Origin: Halichoerus grypus
Lineage: Eukaryota > Chordata > Mammalia > Carnivora > Phocidae
DNA length: 64,000 nucleotides
Direction: 5' to 3'
Assembly (NCBI RefSeq): GCF_964656455.1
Contig: NC_135714.1
Span: 119,727,631 to 119,791,630, forward strand
A model generated the notes under the pieces. That model was not told where the DNA came from and searched no databases. It saw only the letters and a program-made list of their open reading frames with translations. Both the position numbers and the translations under genes were made by a program. Positions 1 through 10,080 of the stretch are shown piece by piece (the stretch's first letter is position 1; each line of letters begins with the position of its first letter).

Positions 1-1688
1 TTTATTTTTAATCAAAAAATATTTGGAAAAAAACAAAAGATCACTCTTTCCGGAGCCATCAGCGAATAAAAAAAATATGGAGAGGCTCACAGTACTGCTC
101 TTCTACTGACTTCTGTCATTAAAACAGATGTTCTCTATAACCTTGACCAAACAACTCCATCCTCTAATCAGAAAGGAGCAGACTTGTTTGTGGATTTATG
201 ATAGATGTCTGTGCCAGAGCTTGGAAGACTGTCTAGGACTGTGGACTCTTACAGACTTGTTTTTGTGCTGAAATTTGGCTTATAATTCTTATTTTAATTT
301 GTTTTATATACTTTCATCCAAACATGGTTTTCTTTTAAAAAAAATCTTCTTATTAATTGGGTATTTCAAATGTATTCATCACAATTATGAGTAGCTATAG
401 CTTTAAATATATGATGGACTTGCTGATGTCAGCAGCTAAAAACTAATGCTGCTGATATCAGCTGACAGGACACTAATTACTAGTTATGAGGCTGTTGCCT
501 GCTTAAGGAGCTATTCAGTGAGTTATGATTTAGAAGAGCTGGGAGAGCACAGGGCTGATTTGTGAAGAGATATCTAATATGAAAATACCACAGAAGTTCT
601 CAGATTGATCCTCATGACAGAGATCTGTCTAATTAGGAAGTGTCTATTTTAATACTAAACCACAAAAAAGCCCAGCTGGAAAAGAAGAATTTATAGGAAG
701 ACACAGAGCCATCACCAGTTTGGTTGACAGCAAATGCAACCTAAGCATGTTTCTCAGCGTTTAATCAATAGCGGCTGTAGGACAATTACTCCCTAACAGA
801 CAATCTATCTCATCATATCAAGAGGGAGGGTCTTCATAGGTGATCTGTATGGAGAGCCCCTATTCAACACCACTTGTCTTACCTTCAGAGTTGAGGCCTG
901 TCTAGAAGCTAGACACTTACTAAATTATCACTGAGAAGTTAGCAGAACCGGCAATGTTCTGTCCTTGGGTGATTAAGGGAGTCACTCTGTTCTGAGATCC
1001 GGGAGAGGCATGACAACGGAGTGGGGACGTTTCATTCAACTGAATAATTAGCTTGGTGAATTCTGCTGTTAGACCCTAAACTTTTTGAGGACGAAAACAT
1101 GCTCCCAACTTTATATTCTATGTACGTACGTACCAGTAAAGACTGGTGGACTGACCCTGAAGAGATATTTGAGGGGAAAAAATTACAGTTTTCCTGGGAA
1201 GCTACAAAAATAGAAATCTGGCCACTTCCTTGCCAAACATGAGAGGACACCAAACCTTCACTGAGCTGTCTTTCTCTGAGGAGTTCTTAAGGCTGTGTCC
1301 ACACAATAGCTCTGAAACATTTTTTGTGGGAATGAAACAAGGTATGTAGGTGTGGGCACTGGTCTTTACCCCTCTGCTGCTTTCCTTCATTTCTTGCCTC
1401 TGTGTCTGTGTCTTCAGTTGGTATGCAGAGTTTTACAGCCCAGCCTGCTGAGCAGGCTGTTAATGAGTCATGCCTGCTCCCTGGCTTAACTTTGGCCCAG
1501 TCTCAAATCTCCATGAAAAGAGACAGAACAGAGGAGAAAAAGGTGTTTTGAAAACCCTTGCTTAAGTTGATACATGTTTTCTTGTTACTGATCTATCCAC
1601 AGAATAGGTAATAGATGACAAATCATCAGAGGCTATTCCAGAAATATCAACAAATTGATTTCACACATTTTTGAGTCTTTTTTTCCAG
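1..1688. other. unannotated interval, no gene or clear repeat
   Basis: I see no coding gene and no repeat I can name here. Open frames are short and have no recognisable domains. Two small symmetric features stand out: a hairpin-forming pair of Maf-like palindromes (listed separately) and a 12-bp palindrome of alternating GTAC at 1122-1133. Confidence 0.5.
421..463. promoter_or_regulatory. paired Maf-recognition-like palindromes forming an inverted repeat
   Basis: Positions 421-434 read TGCTGATGTCAGCA, one base from the C-type Maf recognition element TGCTGACGTCAGCA. Positions 450-463 read TGCTGATATCAGCT, a weaker match. The segments 422-436 and 448-462 are reverse complements in 14 of 15 positions with an 11-base spacer. 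The single mismatch would be a G-U pair in plus-strand RNA. The pair could bind Maf/bZIP dimers or fold as a hairpin. Function is inferred from the motif only. Confidence 0.3.
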
Positions 1689-1756
1689 AATGTGAAGCCC
1701 TGGACTGAGCCACAGGGTCGGATGGAAACAGGATGACCATCAGGCCAAAAAGAATG
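1689..1756 (+). ncRNA. candidate non-coding exon with strong splice sites
   Basis: A T-rich tract ending in TTTTTTTCCAG lies immediately upstream, and the donor reads ATG|GTGAGT. The 68-nt segment is outside any repeat I recognise. Its one long frame stops after 15 codons and the other two stop at once, so an internal coding exon is unlikely. A non-coding RNA or 5' UTR exon fits better. No transcript evidence is available, and chance pairs of good splice sites do occur. Confidence 0.3.
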
Positions 1757-2918
1757 GTGAGTATTCAGTGTCCAGCTTGCCCTGCTGTGCAGCTACGTGA
1801 CTGTGAACACTGCAGATTTCTCATCTATGAAAGAGCTCCCTATTTCCCATTGCTGTGGAGAGGAGTAAATAAGGTCATACCTGTCACAATCCTAGCACGA
1901 TGCTGGCCACGATGAGTGTTCTGTAACCATTATTGCCTTTGCCCTTTGTCTTATTTTGGGTTCAGCAGACTCTGAAACACAGATTCCGGGACCTGGAGGC
2001 TCTAGAGGAGATGGGGATTGGGAAGCAGCCAATAAGGGTGTGTCATTAAGCTAGACACCAGTGTGTGTGACTGAAACTTAATCCTGCAGGAAAATGGTGG
2101 GGTATAGGACCTCAGCATTATCGCCCCCGAGGGAGGCGAGCACTGGGGTATTTATACACCTATTCCCAAGACTCATTGGTGGAAGACTACTGGGAGGGGA
2201 GTAGATTAATTACCAGGCAATTCCAGCCTGCTGTGTGCCTTCTGCTGTTCTGGGGGCAGGGGAAGCCCTCAGCACAGAGATGCAGTTCTGATGGCTGGAA
2301 GTCACCTGAACACTGAAATTTCCTAAGGGAGTGGGGAGGGCAATGACCTTCCAGTGTCTTAGGAATACCAAGACATCTAAAACATGGTAGTTTCCATCAA
2401 GAAGCCACCAATCTAATAAGGTAGATAGAACAGTTGAAGCTTCAAAGGAAAGGGTTTGTGATGCCAAGATGTCTGCAGTTTCCAGGAGAAATCAGCACCC
2501 GGATCTGCCCAGGGTGGTACTCACTACATCGGGGCCTCTGGCTCTTAGCCTTGCATCTGATCTGTCAGCATCCACAGGGTGAATTCAGAGGAGCTGTCAG
2601 ATTCATGTGAACCAAACCCCACAGAGTCTGAGCCAAAAACTAGAATGCCCATGGTTCCTTTGCATTCTCCCTTTGTAGGATGAGCTGTGTGAGAGGCCAA
2701 ATTATAGTCTTAAAGTTAATTTAAAAATGGAGATTCAGAAAAATGGATGCTATTAAGAATTGCTCCCTCATTGAGATAGCATGAGGACATCTTCTTCACT
2801 GAAGCGATGGCCTGGCTGGTAGGGTCAGAGAGAAATATGGTTTGGCCCAAGGTCCTCATCTGGCTCTGCCAAGAGTGGACACTAATTCTCCTATTTGTGG
2901 CTTCCAGAAAGCCAGCAT
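1757..2918. other. unannotated interval
   Basis: No gene and no nameable repeat is seen. Short open frames on both strands show no recognisable domains. Confidence 0.45.
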
Positions 2919-3165
2919 ATACAGTGGTTAAGGGTGAAGACTCTGGAGTAAGGACCTGGTTCAAATCTTGTCCTATCATTGTATTAGCTGTGTGAACTTG
3001 GCAGCTACTTAATCTCTGTGTGTCTCAGGTTTCCCATCCATAGTAGTGTCTATTTTATAGAGTTATGATGATAAAATGTGATTTGTATAATGCAATACGT
3101 ATAAAGAGTCCAGAATAGTATTTGGCACAAAGGTAAGTGTTCATTTTCATTATGGCTGCTATTAA
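2919..3165 (+). repeat. MIR SINE (ancient, near full length)
   Basis: The order of MIR landmarks is preserved: the head ACAGTGGTTAAGGGTGAAGA, the core AGCTGTGTGAACTTGG followed by a CTCAGGTTTCCC-like motif, then GGCACAAAGGTAAGTGTTC near the 3' end. MIR is a tRNA-derived SINE that moved before placental orders separated. High divergence fits that age. The GTAAGT near 3132 belongs to the MIR 3' region and is not taken as a splice donor. Confidence 0.85.
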
Positions 3166-3499
3166 GAGCCCCCTAAACATTGACACAGTCCCTCTTTAGG
3201 TAAGGTAATACCTCTCAGCAAGTTTTCTTTTGTTCTTGGAACTAGTTTATCTCACTGAGGTGTCCTTGCTTCTTATTGTCCTCAAAGGTCTGTCATTTGT
3301 GTGTTTGGGGAGGGGAACTGTCTCATTTCTTCTTCCATTTTCTGGACTATACATATAAATACAAAACAACTTAGTTGCAAAACAACTCAGCCAGCTCAGG
3401 AGCCTGTCGCAAAGTGAAGAAGTTCAGAGGCCAGAGGGCTCCCTCCAGGATGGAAACAGGAGCCCTGCAACTGCATCTGACTAATGGCTCTACAAGGAG

Positions 3500-3957
3500 C
3501 CACTCTAGGATTTTATGTCAGGAACGGTTGCACAATCAAGAACATCTTTAAGTTCTATTTGGCCCTGGAATGCACTCTGGGATTCTGCCAAACATATCTC
3601 TCTTACAACTTGAGAGCAAAGCAACAAATCAAAGCCACTGTCAGATTTAGCCCTGATAAATGAAGTATGTTCGTTGATGGAACCAAAGATCCCAAACCAT
3701 CCAGGAGCACAATAGGGCTCCCTACAAAGTGAATGAAATGTATCAGTACAGAACGGACGCATTGAAAGAACTGTTAGAAAACCTATCAGCTGCAAGTATG
3801 TTGGAAAGGATGCCAGACTTAAAGACCCAGCACAGTCCAAGAGAATAACAGGATTCCTTGGAAAGTGAATGGACAGTATCTCTACAGAATGTGGCTATTG
3901 AGGGAACTGTAAGGAAGCAGATCAGCAGCAAGTGTGATAGAAATGTTATTGAACTTG
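3500..3957. repeat. decayed tandem repeat, unit about 136 bp, about three copies
   Basis: Bases 3681-3816 align with 3817-3952 at a constant offset of 136 with almost no gaps. Shared blocks include AAAGTGAATG at 3726 and 3862 and ATCAGC.GCAAGT at 3785 and 3921. A third, weaker copy precedes them, with AAGTATGTT at 3663 versus 3794. The repetition keeps a minus-strand frame partly open, so translated repeats look protein-like, but I recognise no protein family. Copies differ at roughly a third of sites by eye. Confidence 0.65.
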
Positions 3958-3969
3958 GAGGGAAGTTTT

Positions 3970-4105
3970 ATTTCAAATAGGTCACTAATGGCCTGTGAGA
4001 CTCTGGGAAGGTCATTTAGCCTTTCTGGACTTTCTCTATCAAATGAAAAGTTGGATAGTTGTTCTGTAAGAACACTCCAAGTCTAACACTATTCTGTGAT
4101 CCTAA
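3970..4105 (+). repeat. MIR-like SINE fragment
   Basis: The segment follows the MIR core pattern: a GACTCTGGGAAGGTCATTTA motif, a CTTTCTGGAC stretch, then a 3' part with CACTATTCTGTGATCC as in the MIR3-type tail. It is diverged and both ends are uncertain. Confidence 0.55.
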
Positions 4106-4489
4106 TACTGAAAGAGATGGAAGAGTGGAAGAGCTGTTTTGGTTGGAAAACAAAAGTGTCAGTGTTCCTTAAAGCTTTCCCCCTATCAATCCACAGTCCC
4201 TGGCAAGAAATCTAAGTATGCTAAAATGAAGCCAATTAACATTCCTTACTACTGCTCTGTCATAAATCATCGTTAACTCAGAGAAGGCAGATGGGTGAGT
4301 AGCTACACGACACATTCTTATAGATGGGTTTGTTCATATTCCACAAATTTAATTTCATAAAACCAGAACCCCATTCTGTTCTTCAGACACATAATCTACT
4401 GTGGACTCCCCAGGCATACATAGATAGAAAAGGTGATGGTAGATCAATTAGATGAGGATCAGGCACTGCCCGTTGGACCTGAGTAGTGT

Positions 4490-5870
4490 GGAGTCACTGG
4501 TGACTTGATAAGAGCAGTTTTGGTGAAGTGGTGGTGGGAAAAGGTGGGTTTAAGGGAGAAACTGCACACAGTGAAAATAGCCAAGTCTTAAGTTTTGCTG
4601 TCAAGGGAAAGAGATAAATGGGATACAGTAGAGTCGTGAGAGTTTTTTTTTTTTCAAATGGCAAAATAACAACATGCTTGTACACTAATGAGAATTATTC
4701 AGTAGAGAGGGGACAATTGATGTTGCTCAAGGAAAAACAGGACACTTGCTGGGTTAATGTCCTTGGGTAGGTCAGACAGGATAGGACCTAACAGTAGACT
4801 ATATGGGCACAGGCAGGTAGTGGTTGGATATGGTATTGGGAGAATCACTTCTGTTTTCTCAGTGACATGGGAAATAGCACCATCAGCTAAGGGCAAAGAT
4901 GGGGGAGGAGATGTTGGAGGTTTAAAGAGATAGAAGACATGAACTGGCTGCCTAGGAACATAAAGTGATGGAACCAGGATGAGTACCAGGCAATATCAAG
5001 GACCACTTGAGGTTAATGACAATGAATTTAAAGTGAAATCAGTCAGCATGTTTGGGTGTTAGTCTGGCCATGCTGTGAGAGTATAAGCAACCAGTAGACA
5101 GACTTGAAATTTCACTAGGGTTTTGGTTTAGTCAAGCCAGTACAAGGGAGAGAGGGGCAAGGGAGTCAAGTCTATATGCAAAGGGATGGTTATAAAGATA
5201 GGCTACTGAATTTTAACTGAATGGGGATGGGAGAGAGGACATCAAGGGAGTGGAAAAGTAGAAGGTGATAAAAGCATTGGATTAAAATCCTGGTGATATA
5301 GAAAGATTGTGTTGGGGTACCAGAGGGAAAAAGCTCAAAAGATAATAAGGGGAGGGGGGTAAGAAAGTAGGATGTCTGAAATTAACTTTGGGTGTGTTGC
5401 AATTATTTGTAATGAGAATGTTGAAGGTATGACTGTAGAAGTGAGTAGCCGAGGTCGAAGGGAGGACAAAGCCATCGGAGAAAGGAGATGCAGGAATCAA
5501 AAAGCCAGGATACTGGAAAGAATATCTGGTTGTTGACATCACATGAATAATAACTGGACTTATTTTAAAAGACGCTGATAGTAAATTGGCTGCTAAAATC
5601 TTCAAGGAGTGAGGGATGGTAGAGAGCTGAAACTAGATGGTGGTGACGAGTGAGGTTCAAAGCTGAGGCTTTTTTTGGAGGAAGCACAGGCTCAAAGCAA
5701 CAAAGTGGAACATGGAGAACACCTGTTTCACCTCTGGCTCCGTAGCGTGAGGAGTAAATAACTACCCGACCACCTGAGAGGGCTACAGGGGAAGACATGG
5801 CCTTAGGGAGAGCCAGGCGTCAGCCAGAGGAGGATCAAGGAACAGTCTTCAAAAAGGTGGAAAGTATAGG
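4490..5870. repeat. old purine-rich interspersed repeat, family unresolved
   Basis: This long block is rich in GGGAGAG-type purine runs. Its phrases (for example AACAACATGCTTGTACACTA and CAGTAGAGAGGGGACAATTG) resemble an old mammalian interspersed repeat I have met before but cannot name. No open frame of useful length is present. It is probably a decayed LINE or LTR-derived sequence on the minus strand. A RepeatMasker run would name it. Confidence 0.4.
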
Positions 5871-5940
5871 GCAGGTGTCAGCAAACTATAACCCATGGGC
5901 CCCCTGTTTTGGTAGCAGCCCTCCAGGGAGGTGTGGAGGG
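5871..5940 (+). repeat. possible DNA-transposon terminal fragment
   Basis: The phrase GGTGTCAGCAAACTATAACC followed by CATGGGCC resembles the terminus of a common mammalian non-autonomous DNA transposon whose copies start with CAGCAAACTACGGCCCGTGG. The similarity fades after about 60 bases. Confidence 0.35.
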
Positions 5941-6110
5941 AGCAAGTGAGCAAGCAAGTCCCTCTCTTGCCCCCTGCTGTGGATCACCTGCGAAGTGGAA
6001 AGCTTGCTCTGAGTACCCACTTCTTTTCACCTGTGCCAATAAGTCTCCAGGCCAATGGAGGGGACTGATCATCTTGGTTAGAACACATCATTACAGAACA
6101 TAGCCTTAGC

Positions 6111-6824
6111 CTTGCATTCATGCCTCTCCTTAGATTGGGCATTGCTTATCAGATTCTCCAATACAAATTTACTCATTCCAATTTAATATTGCTGCTTCAT
6201 TAAACTGGAGGACTTTCCTCCTGACCTTCAGTAACATTAGTTTGATTCTGCTTTATGACAAATGGTACTGAATGCCATCCATGTGCAATACCTTTAAGAA
6301 TTAAGTTAAATATTAAAGGCAGATGACTTGCTAACATCCCATTTTGTTTTAAGAATCCTCTTGCTGCACATCCAAAGACTAATGATTCAACTTGGACTCT
6401 TGCACCCGTGGTCAGACCTGAGAAGAAATCGTGACACACACAAATTTGCTTTCTTTCTTTTTTTATTGGCAAAGGCATAAAATAAAAGTCCTCAAAACAA
6501 CAGCAAATCGGAATTGAAGCCATATCTCTGCCAACATTACCCAACCTGGGCCACATCTTGCTCAAAGAATCTAGACTTGAGGATGGCCACACTGACCAGG
6601 AAGCACTTTTCCCGGATGTCAGAACTCCCTTCCGGGACTAGCTCACTGTTTTTGCCTCTTTGTGAATCCTTTCCGGGACAATGAGCACTTTCAAAGCTGC
6701 CTCTACATCACACCTAAAAGAAGCACAGAACAGGGCTGATTTGTTGGCGTGCATTACCCAACATTACATGTTTATTTGAATAATTTCATTTAAGCTGCCT
6801 AGAAGATTTTAGTGGATAATAACC
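6111..6824. other. unannotated interval
   Basis: No gene or clear repeat is visible. A 130-codon minus-strand open frame (6200-6592) has no recognisable domain and is probably chance. Confidence 0.4.
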
Positions 6825-6955
6825 AGTTATTTTTTATTCATTCATTTATTAAACACTTACTAAGCAATTACTTTTTATTTTTCAGAATGCTGCTCGGCAG
6901 AGAGGAAACCAAACCAAATAAGACACGGTCCCTGTTCTCATCTTCCAAAAGGGGT
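6825..6955 (-). repeat. L2 LINE 3'-end fragment
   Basis: Reading the plus strand gives the reverse complement of the L2 3' end: TTCATTCATTTATTAAACAC, then ACACGGTCCCTGTTCTCATC. L2 is an extinct CR1-clade LINE. A TTTATTTTTCAG at 6886 resembles a splice acceptor but lies inside this repeat. Confidence 0.6.
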
Positions 6956-7229
6956 GAGGGCAAGGTGAAAATAGATTCTGGAAATCTAGAGGCTTGCTGA
7001 TGATTTTAGACAAGGTTCTAGAAAGGATTATGAAGCAGATGTTTTGTGAGTGATCAGACAAGAGAGCAGTCAGAATGCATCCACTAGGGATACACTGAGC
7101 CTAACCTAATTTTCTTTTTTGATAAGATTAATGTGTCCAGGAAATTATATAAGTCAGATTTTGAGAGCCTTTCGTGTTTTCCTTGTGGACTTATAGGAAG
7201 ATGAGTATTAAACCAGTGGGTAGATTTAG

Positions 7230-7385
7230 TTATTTCTATTTTTTTTAATTTATTCATTCCACAAATGTTTATAGTGCCAAATAAATAATGTGTAAGGTAT
7301 TTTGTTAGGTGGTAGGGATGTGTGGGTGATCCCTGCCTTCAGGGAACTTACCATCTATGGCAGGAATAAGACAATTACCACACAA
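7230..7385 (-). repeat. L2 LINE 3'-end fragment
   Basis: The plus strand shows TTCATTCCACAAATGTTTAT, GGTGGTAGGGATGTG and ATCCCTGCCTTCAGGGAACT in the order expected for an antisense L2 3' end. It is interrupted from the L2 piece at 6825 by unrelated sequence, so it is probably a separate copy. Confidence 0.7.
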
Positions 7386-7728
7386 AGGACACACACTGCA
7401 TGGATGATCTACGGGAGAATCACCAAGGTTATTGATTAATGGATTAGTGTAAGTCCCAAAGGAAGCTTCTAATGGTTTGGGTGGCAGACTTGGCTCTGGA
7501 CTTTCCTAAAGTTTTATTAGTAAGTTGGATGATATATAGAAAACGTTAAAATATGTGGGAGGAATATTAATTTGTGCCCCTATGTTAAAGGACATGTAAA
7601 ATTATTCTCAAGTAGATTAAAAGTGCTAAATAATTCAAAATTATATGAAAGTCTGGTAGAAAATAAAATCTTTGTAGATCTACGGAGGAGTGGTAATGTT
7701 CTCAGCTAAAGGAAATATAAACAATCTA
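7386..7728. other. unannotated, AT-rich interval
   Basis: No gene or distinct repeat is seen. The first part may be a further decayed piece of the L2 copy just upstream. Confidence 0.35.
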
Positions 7729-7766
7729 TTTTTTTTTAAAGATTTTATTTATTTGAGAGAGAGATA
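7729..7766 (-). mobile_element. CAN-SINE tail fragment only
   Basis: The segment is the antisense SINEC 3' tail: a T run, AAAGATTTTATTTATTTGAG and a short GA run. The tRNA-like body is missing. It is either a severely 5'-truncated insertion or the remnant of a deletion. No convincing target duplication is visible. Confidence 0.6.
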
Positions 7767-7774
7767 GCAAAAGT

Positions 7775-8285
7775 CAGTCAACATGGGAAGCTCAGGCCAT
7801 TCATCCCAGGAGTTTTATCTGCATGAGCGATGGTGCTGCCACTGTGTCCTCCAACTCCTGAGTCCATTAAAGAGGCTCTTGTGCTTTATGGCCTCTGATC
7901 AGATTCAACCAATGGAGGCTGTGGCCAGGTGGAAGGAGGAGACTGAAACTGGGGTACGTATTCCCCTGATGTCCTCCTTGTTGGTTTGCTATGGATTGCC
8001 CTCACCCCTCTTCTCAAAGCACAGCTCCTCTCCATCAAGCTACTCCCGTGGGCTTTGTATAACCACCCTCTCCTCTTGACCATTTAGGTGGCAACAGAAC
8101 CTATTTCTTGCCCTTTCCTGGGCACTATGTCATCTCTTGTTGGTTTCCTTAACTCCTGCCCGCATTTGCAAATAATCCCTTTATTCTAAGCTCTTCTCAG
8201 ATACCCAGTTTGAAGGAGCCATCTGTTTCCTGCCGGGATTGTGACGGATACACTACTGAATGATTAGTTGTTAGATGAATGAATG
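7775..8285 (+). mobile_element. ancient L1 3'-UTR-like relic
   Basis: The end matches the pattern of an old mammalian L1 (L1M-type) 3' region: TTTGCAAATAATCCCTTTAT, ACCCAGTTTGAAGGAGCCAT and CTGTTTCCTGCCGGGA before a GACGGATACA motif. Upstream parts (CAACCAATGGAGGCTGTGGC) also fit. A 98-codon open frame here is inside this repeat and is not taken as a gene. The exact subfamily is uncertain. Confidence 0.5.
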
Positions 8286-8289
8286 ACTG

Positions 8290-8794
8290 AATCTCTGTAA
8301 GAAAACAGAGATCACCAGGAAGCACTCTTTGCAGCAAACATAATGGCTGCGGGGATGGTGGGAATTTTTGCCATTTCAGTAACTTAACACTGGAAGCACA
8401 GAAGGGAGGAGCAGCTACCTACCAAATAAGGCAGAGGACATGTGGACAGTCATAGAGGGGGAGGAGGGCATGAAGACCCATGTGCTGAGGCGTGGAGCCA
8501 ACCATGAAGCCACCATCAATGGGAGCCACAAGGAAGGAGATGCCACTGGTAGGACCTATCGGGAATCTCAAGGCAGGGAGAGTGCTGTGGTTTCACAACC
8601 CTAAAGGTGGAGGCTGGGCCAGAGAAATAAAAGCCTCCCCTCTCCCATCTTCCTACTGCCTCACCCACTGCTTCCTTGTGGCCTCAGTGAGCTTGGGTGG
8701 TGGTAGTTATCAAACAAATGAAAGTGAGAACAGCCTGGATAAAATTACAGCTACAAAATCAGCAGTTATATAACCAGTGAAACTAATACACCTG
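8290..8794. other. unannotated interval
   Basis: No gene or nameable repeat is seen. A 93-codon plus-strand frame (8492-8773) has no recognisable domain. Confidence 0.4.
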
Positions 8795-9118
8795 TGGACT
8801 TCAGGAACATTATAAATCAATGCAGCTCTTTCAGAAAGCTCTGTGGCAATATGTATTGCGTTTTAAGTAAAACTTTGTATCTTGTGACTCTGTAATTTCA
8901 TTCCTAAGTGTTCATCCTAAAGAATGTTTGTGAAGACAAATTTGCAGTACTGCATCATCCCTAGGTTGAACAATGTAGAGTATATACTATTCAGTAAACA
9001 GAATGCAATGTAAAAAAGTCTATGTACAATAGGCAGAGATATAAAACTAGATCTGCATATAGGCAAAATTCGAAGGGAATAGGCAGAAATGAAGAGTATC
9101 AATAGAAGAGAATTAAGG
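8795..9118 (+). mobile_element. L1 3'-region fragment (old)
   Basis: The order of motifs follows the L1 ORF2 end and 3' UTR: ATTATAAATCAATGCAGCTC, a CTGTGGCAATATGTATTG motif, GTAATTTCATTCCTAAGTG and later TATATACTATTCAGTA. No frame is open. A SINE-L1 chimera follows directly. Confidence 0.55.
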
Positions 9119-9430
9119 GCGCCTGGGTGGCTCAGTCGTTAAGCGTCTGCCTTCGGCTCAGGTCATGATCCCAGGATCCTGGGATCTAGCCCCGCATGGG
9201 GCTCCCTGCTCGGGGGAAACGAACCATGAGAGACTATGGACTCTGAGAAACAAACTGAGGGTTTTATAGGGGAGCGGGGTGGGGGATGGGTTAGCCCGGT
9301 GATGGCTATTAAAGAGGGCACGTATTGAATGGAGCACTGGGTGTTATATGCAAACAATGAATCATGGAACACTACATCAAAAACTAATGATGTAATGTAT
9401 GGCAACTAACATAACATAATAAAATAAAAT
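9119..9430 (+). mobile_element. chimera: CAN-SINE 5' half joined to L1 3' end
   Basis: Bases 9119-9216 are a CAN-SINE from its first base (GGGCGCCTGGGTGGCTCAGT) to GGGCTCCCTGCTCGG. The sequence then switches, within about three bases, to the carnivore L1 3' end (ACGAACCATGAGAGACTATG through CTACATCAAAAACTAATGAT) and an A-rich tail. Both parts are in the same orientation. This arrangement fits the known bipartite chimeras made when L1 reverse transcriptase switches template from L1 RNA to another RNA. No clear flanking duplication is visible, so later recombination remains possible. Confidence 0.75.
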
Positions 9431-9514
9431 TTAAAAAAATTAAAAAAATAAAAGTTAAAAAAAATATTTTTCCTAAAATGCTTTAATGTTGCTATAACAT
9501 TTTTAAAATCTAAG

Positions 9515-9538
9515 ATATATATATATATATATATATAT
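9515..9538. repeat. (TA)n microsatellite
   Basis: Twelve uninterrupted AT dinucleotides lie in an AT-rich context between the L1 tail region and an L2 copy. Confidence 0.9.
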
Positions 9539-9549
9539 TTCTATTTTTA

Positions 9550-10080
9550 AGTGCACACCACCAGGAAGGGTCGTATCACTTTCTTTCCTATAATCCTGCA
9601 ATGGTTTCTTAGTGCAATAAAAATACCATGCAAAGTTCTTTCCATAATCTTTAGGGTCATACATGCCAGGCCTCTGATACCTCTTGGATCTTGTCTGTTG
9701 TCTCTTTTCCCCTGTCTACTATGTTCCAACCATCCAGAGACTTTATATCCCTTGCAAACACCAAGTTAACCCCTTTTTAGTTGTTACTCCTGCTGTTTTC
9801 TTGGTCTATAATGTGTTTTTTTCAGATTTTTTCAAAGATTTATTTATTCATTATTTAAGAGAGAGAGAGAGCTTGGGGGGGGGGGGATCAGAATCTCCAG
9901 TAGACTCCCCGCCTAGCACGGAGCCTGATCTCACGACCCTGAGATCATGACCTGAGCCAAAATCAAGAGTCGGATGCTTAACCCACCGAGCCACCCAGGT
10001 GCCCCTATTTTCTTCAGATCTTCATGTGGCTGCCTCTTCTGATTATTTAGATATTGCTTCAAATGTAACTTTTTGAAGGA
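9550..10080 (+). repeat. L2 LINE relic, split by a SINE
   Basis: The left part (CCTGCAATGGTTTC, then TGTTCCAACCATCCAGAG) and the part after the SINE (TCTTCAGATCTTCATGTGGC, ATTGCTTCAAATGTAACTTT) follow the L2 3' coding and UTR order. The SINE at 9827-10005 interrupts it. The last L2 segment may resume near 10630 after an unexplained stretch. Confidence 0.6.
9827..10005 (-). mobile_element. CAN-SINE (older subtype)
   Basis: An antisense SINEC begins after TTTTTTCAGAT and ends with GAGCCACCCAGGTGCCCC. It contains GAGATCATGACCTGAGCC and the AAATCAAGAGTCGGATGC variant that marks an older subfamily than the GGTCCTGGGATC type. A related TTTCTTCAGAT follows it, a diverged target duplication. A run of 12 G lies at 9875-9886. 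Confidence 0.9.

Noticed and set aside
3120..3140. AAG|GTAAGT as a splice donor
   Set aside because: It lies in the MIR consensus 3' region, which often contains this word. There is no matching acceptor.
3505..3931. two minus-strand frames with similar repeated residues, perhaps a repeat protein
   Set aside because: The similarity follows DNA-level tandem repetition of 136 bp. The frame is broken and no protein family fits.
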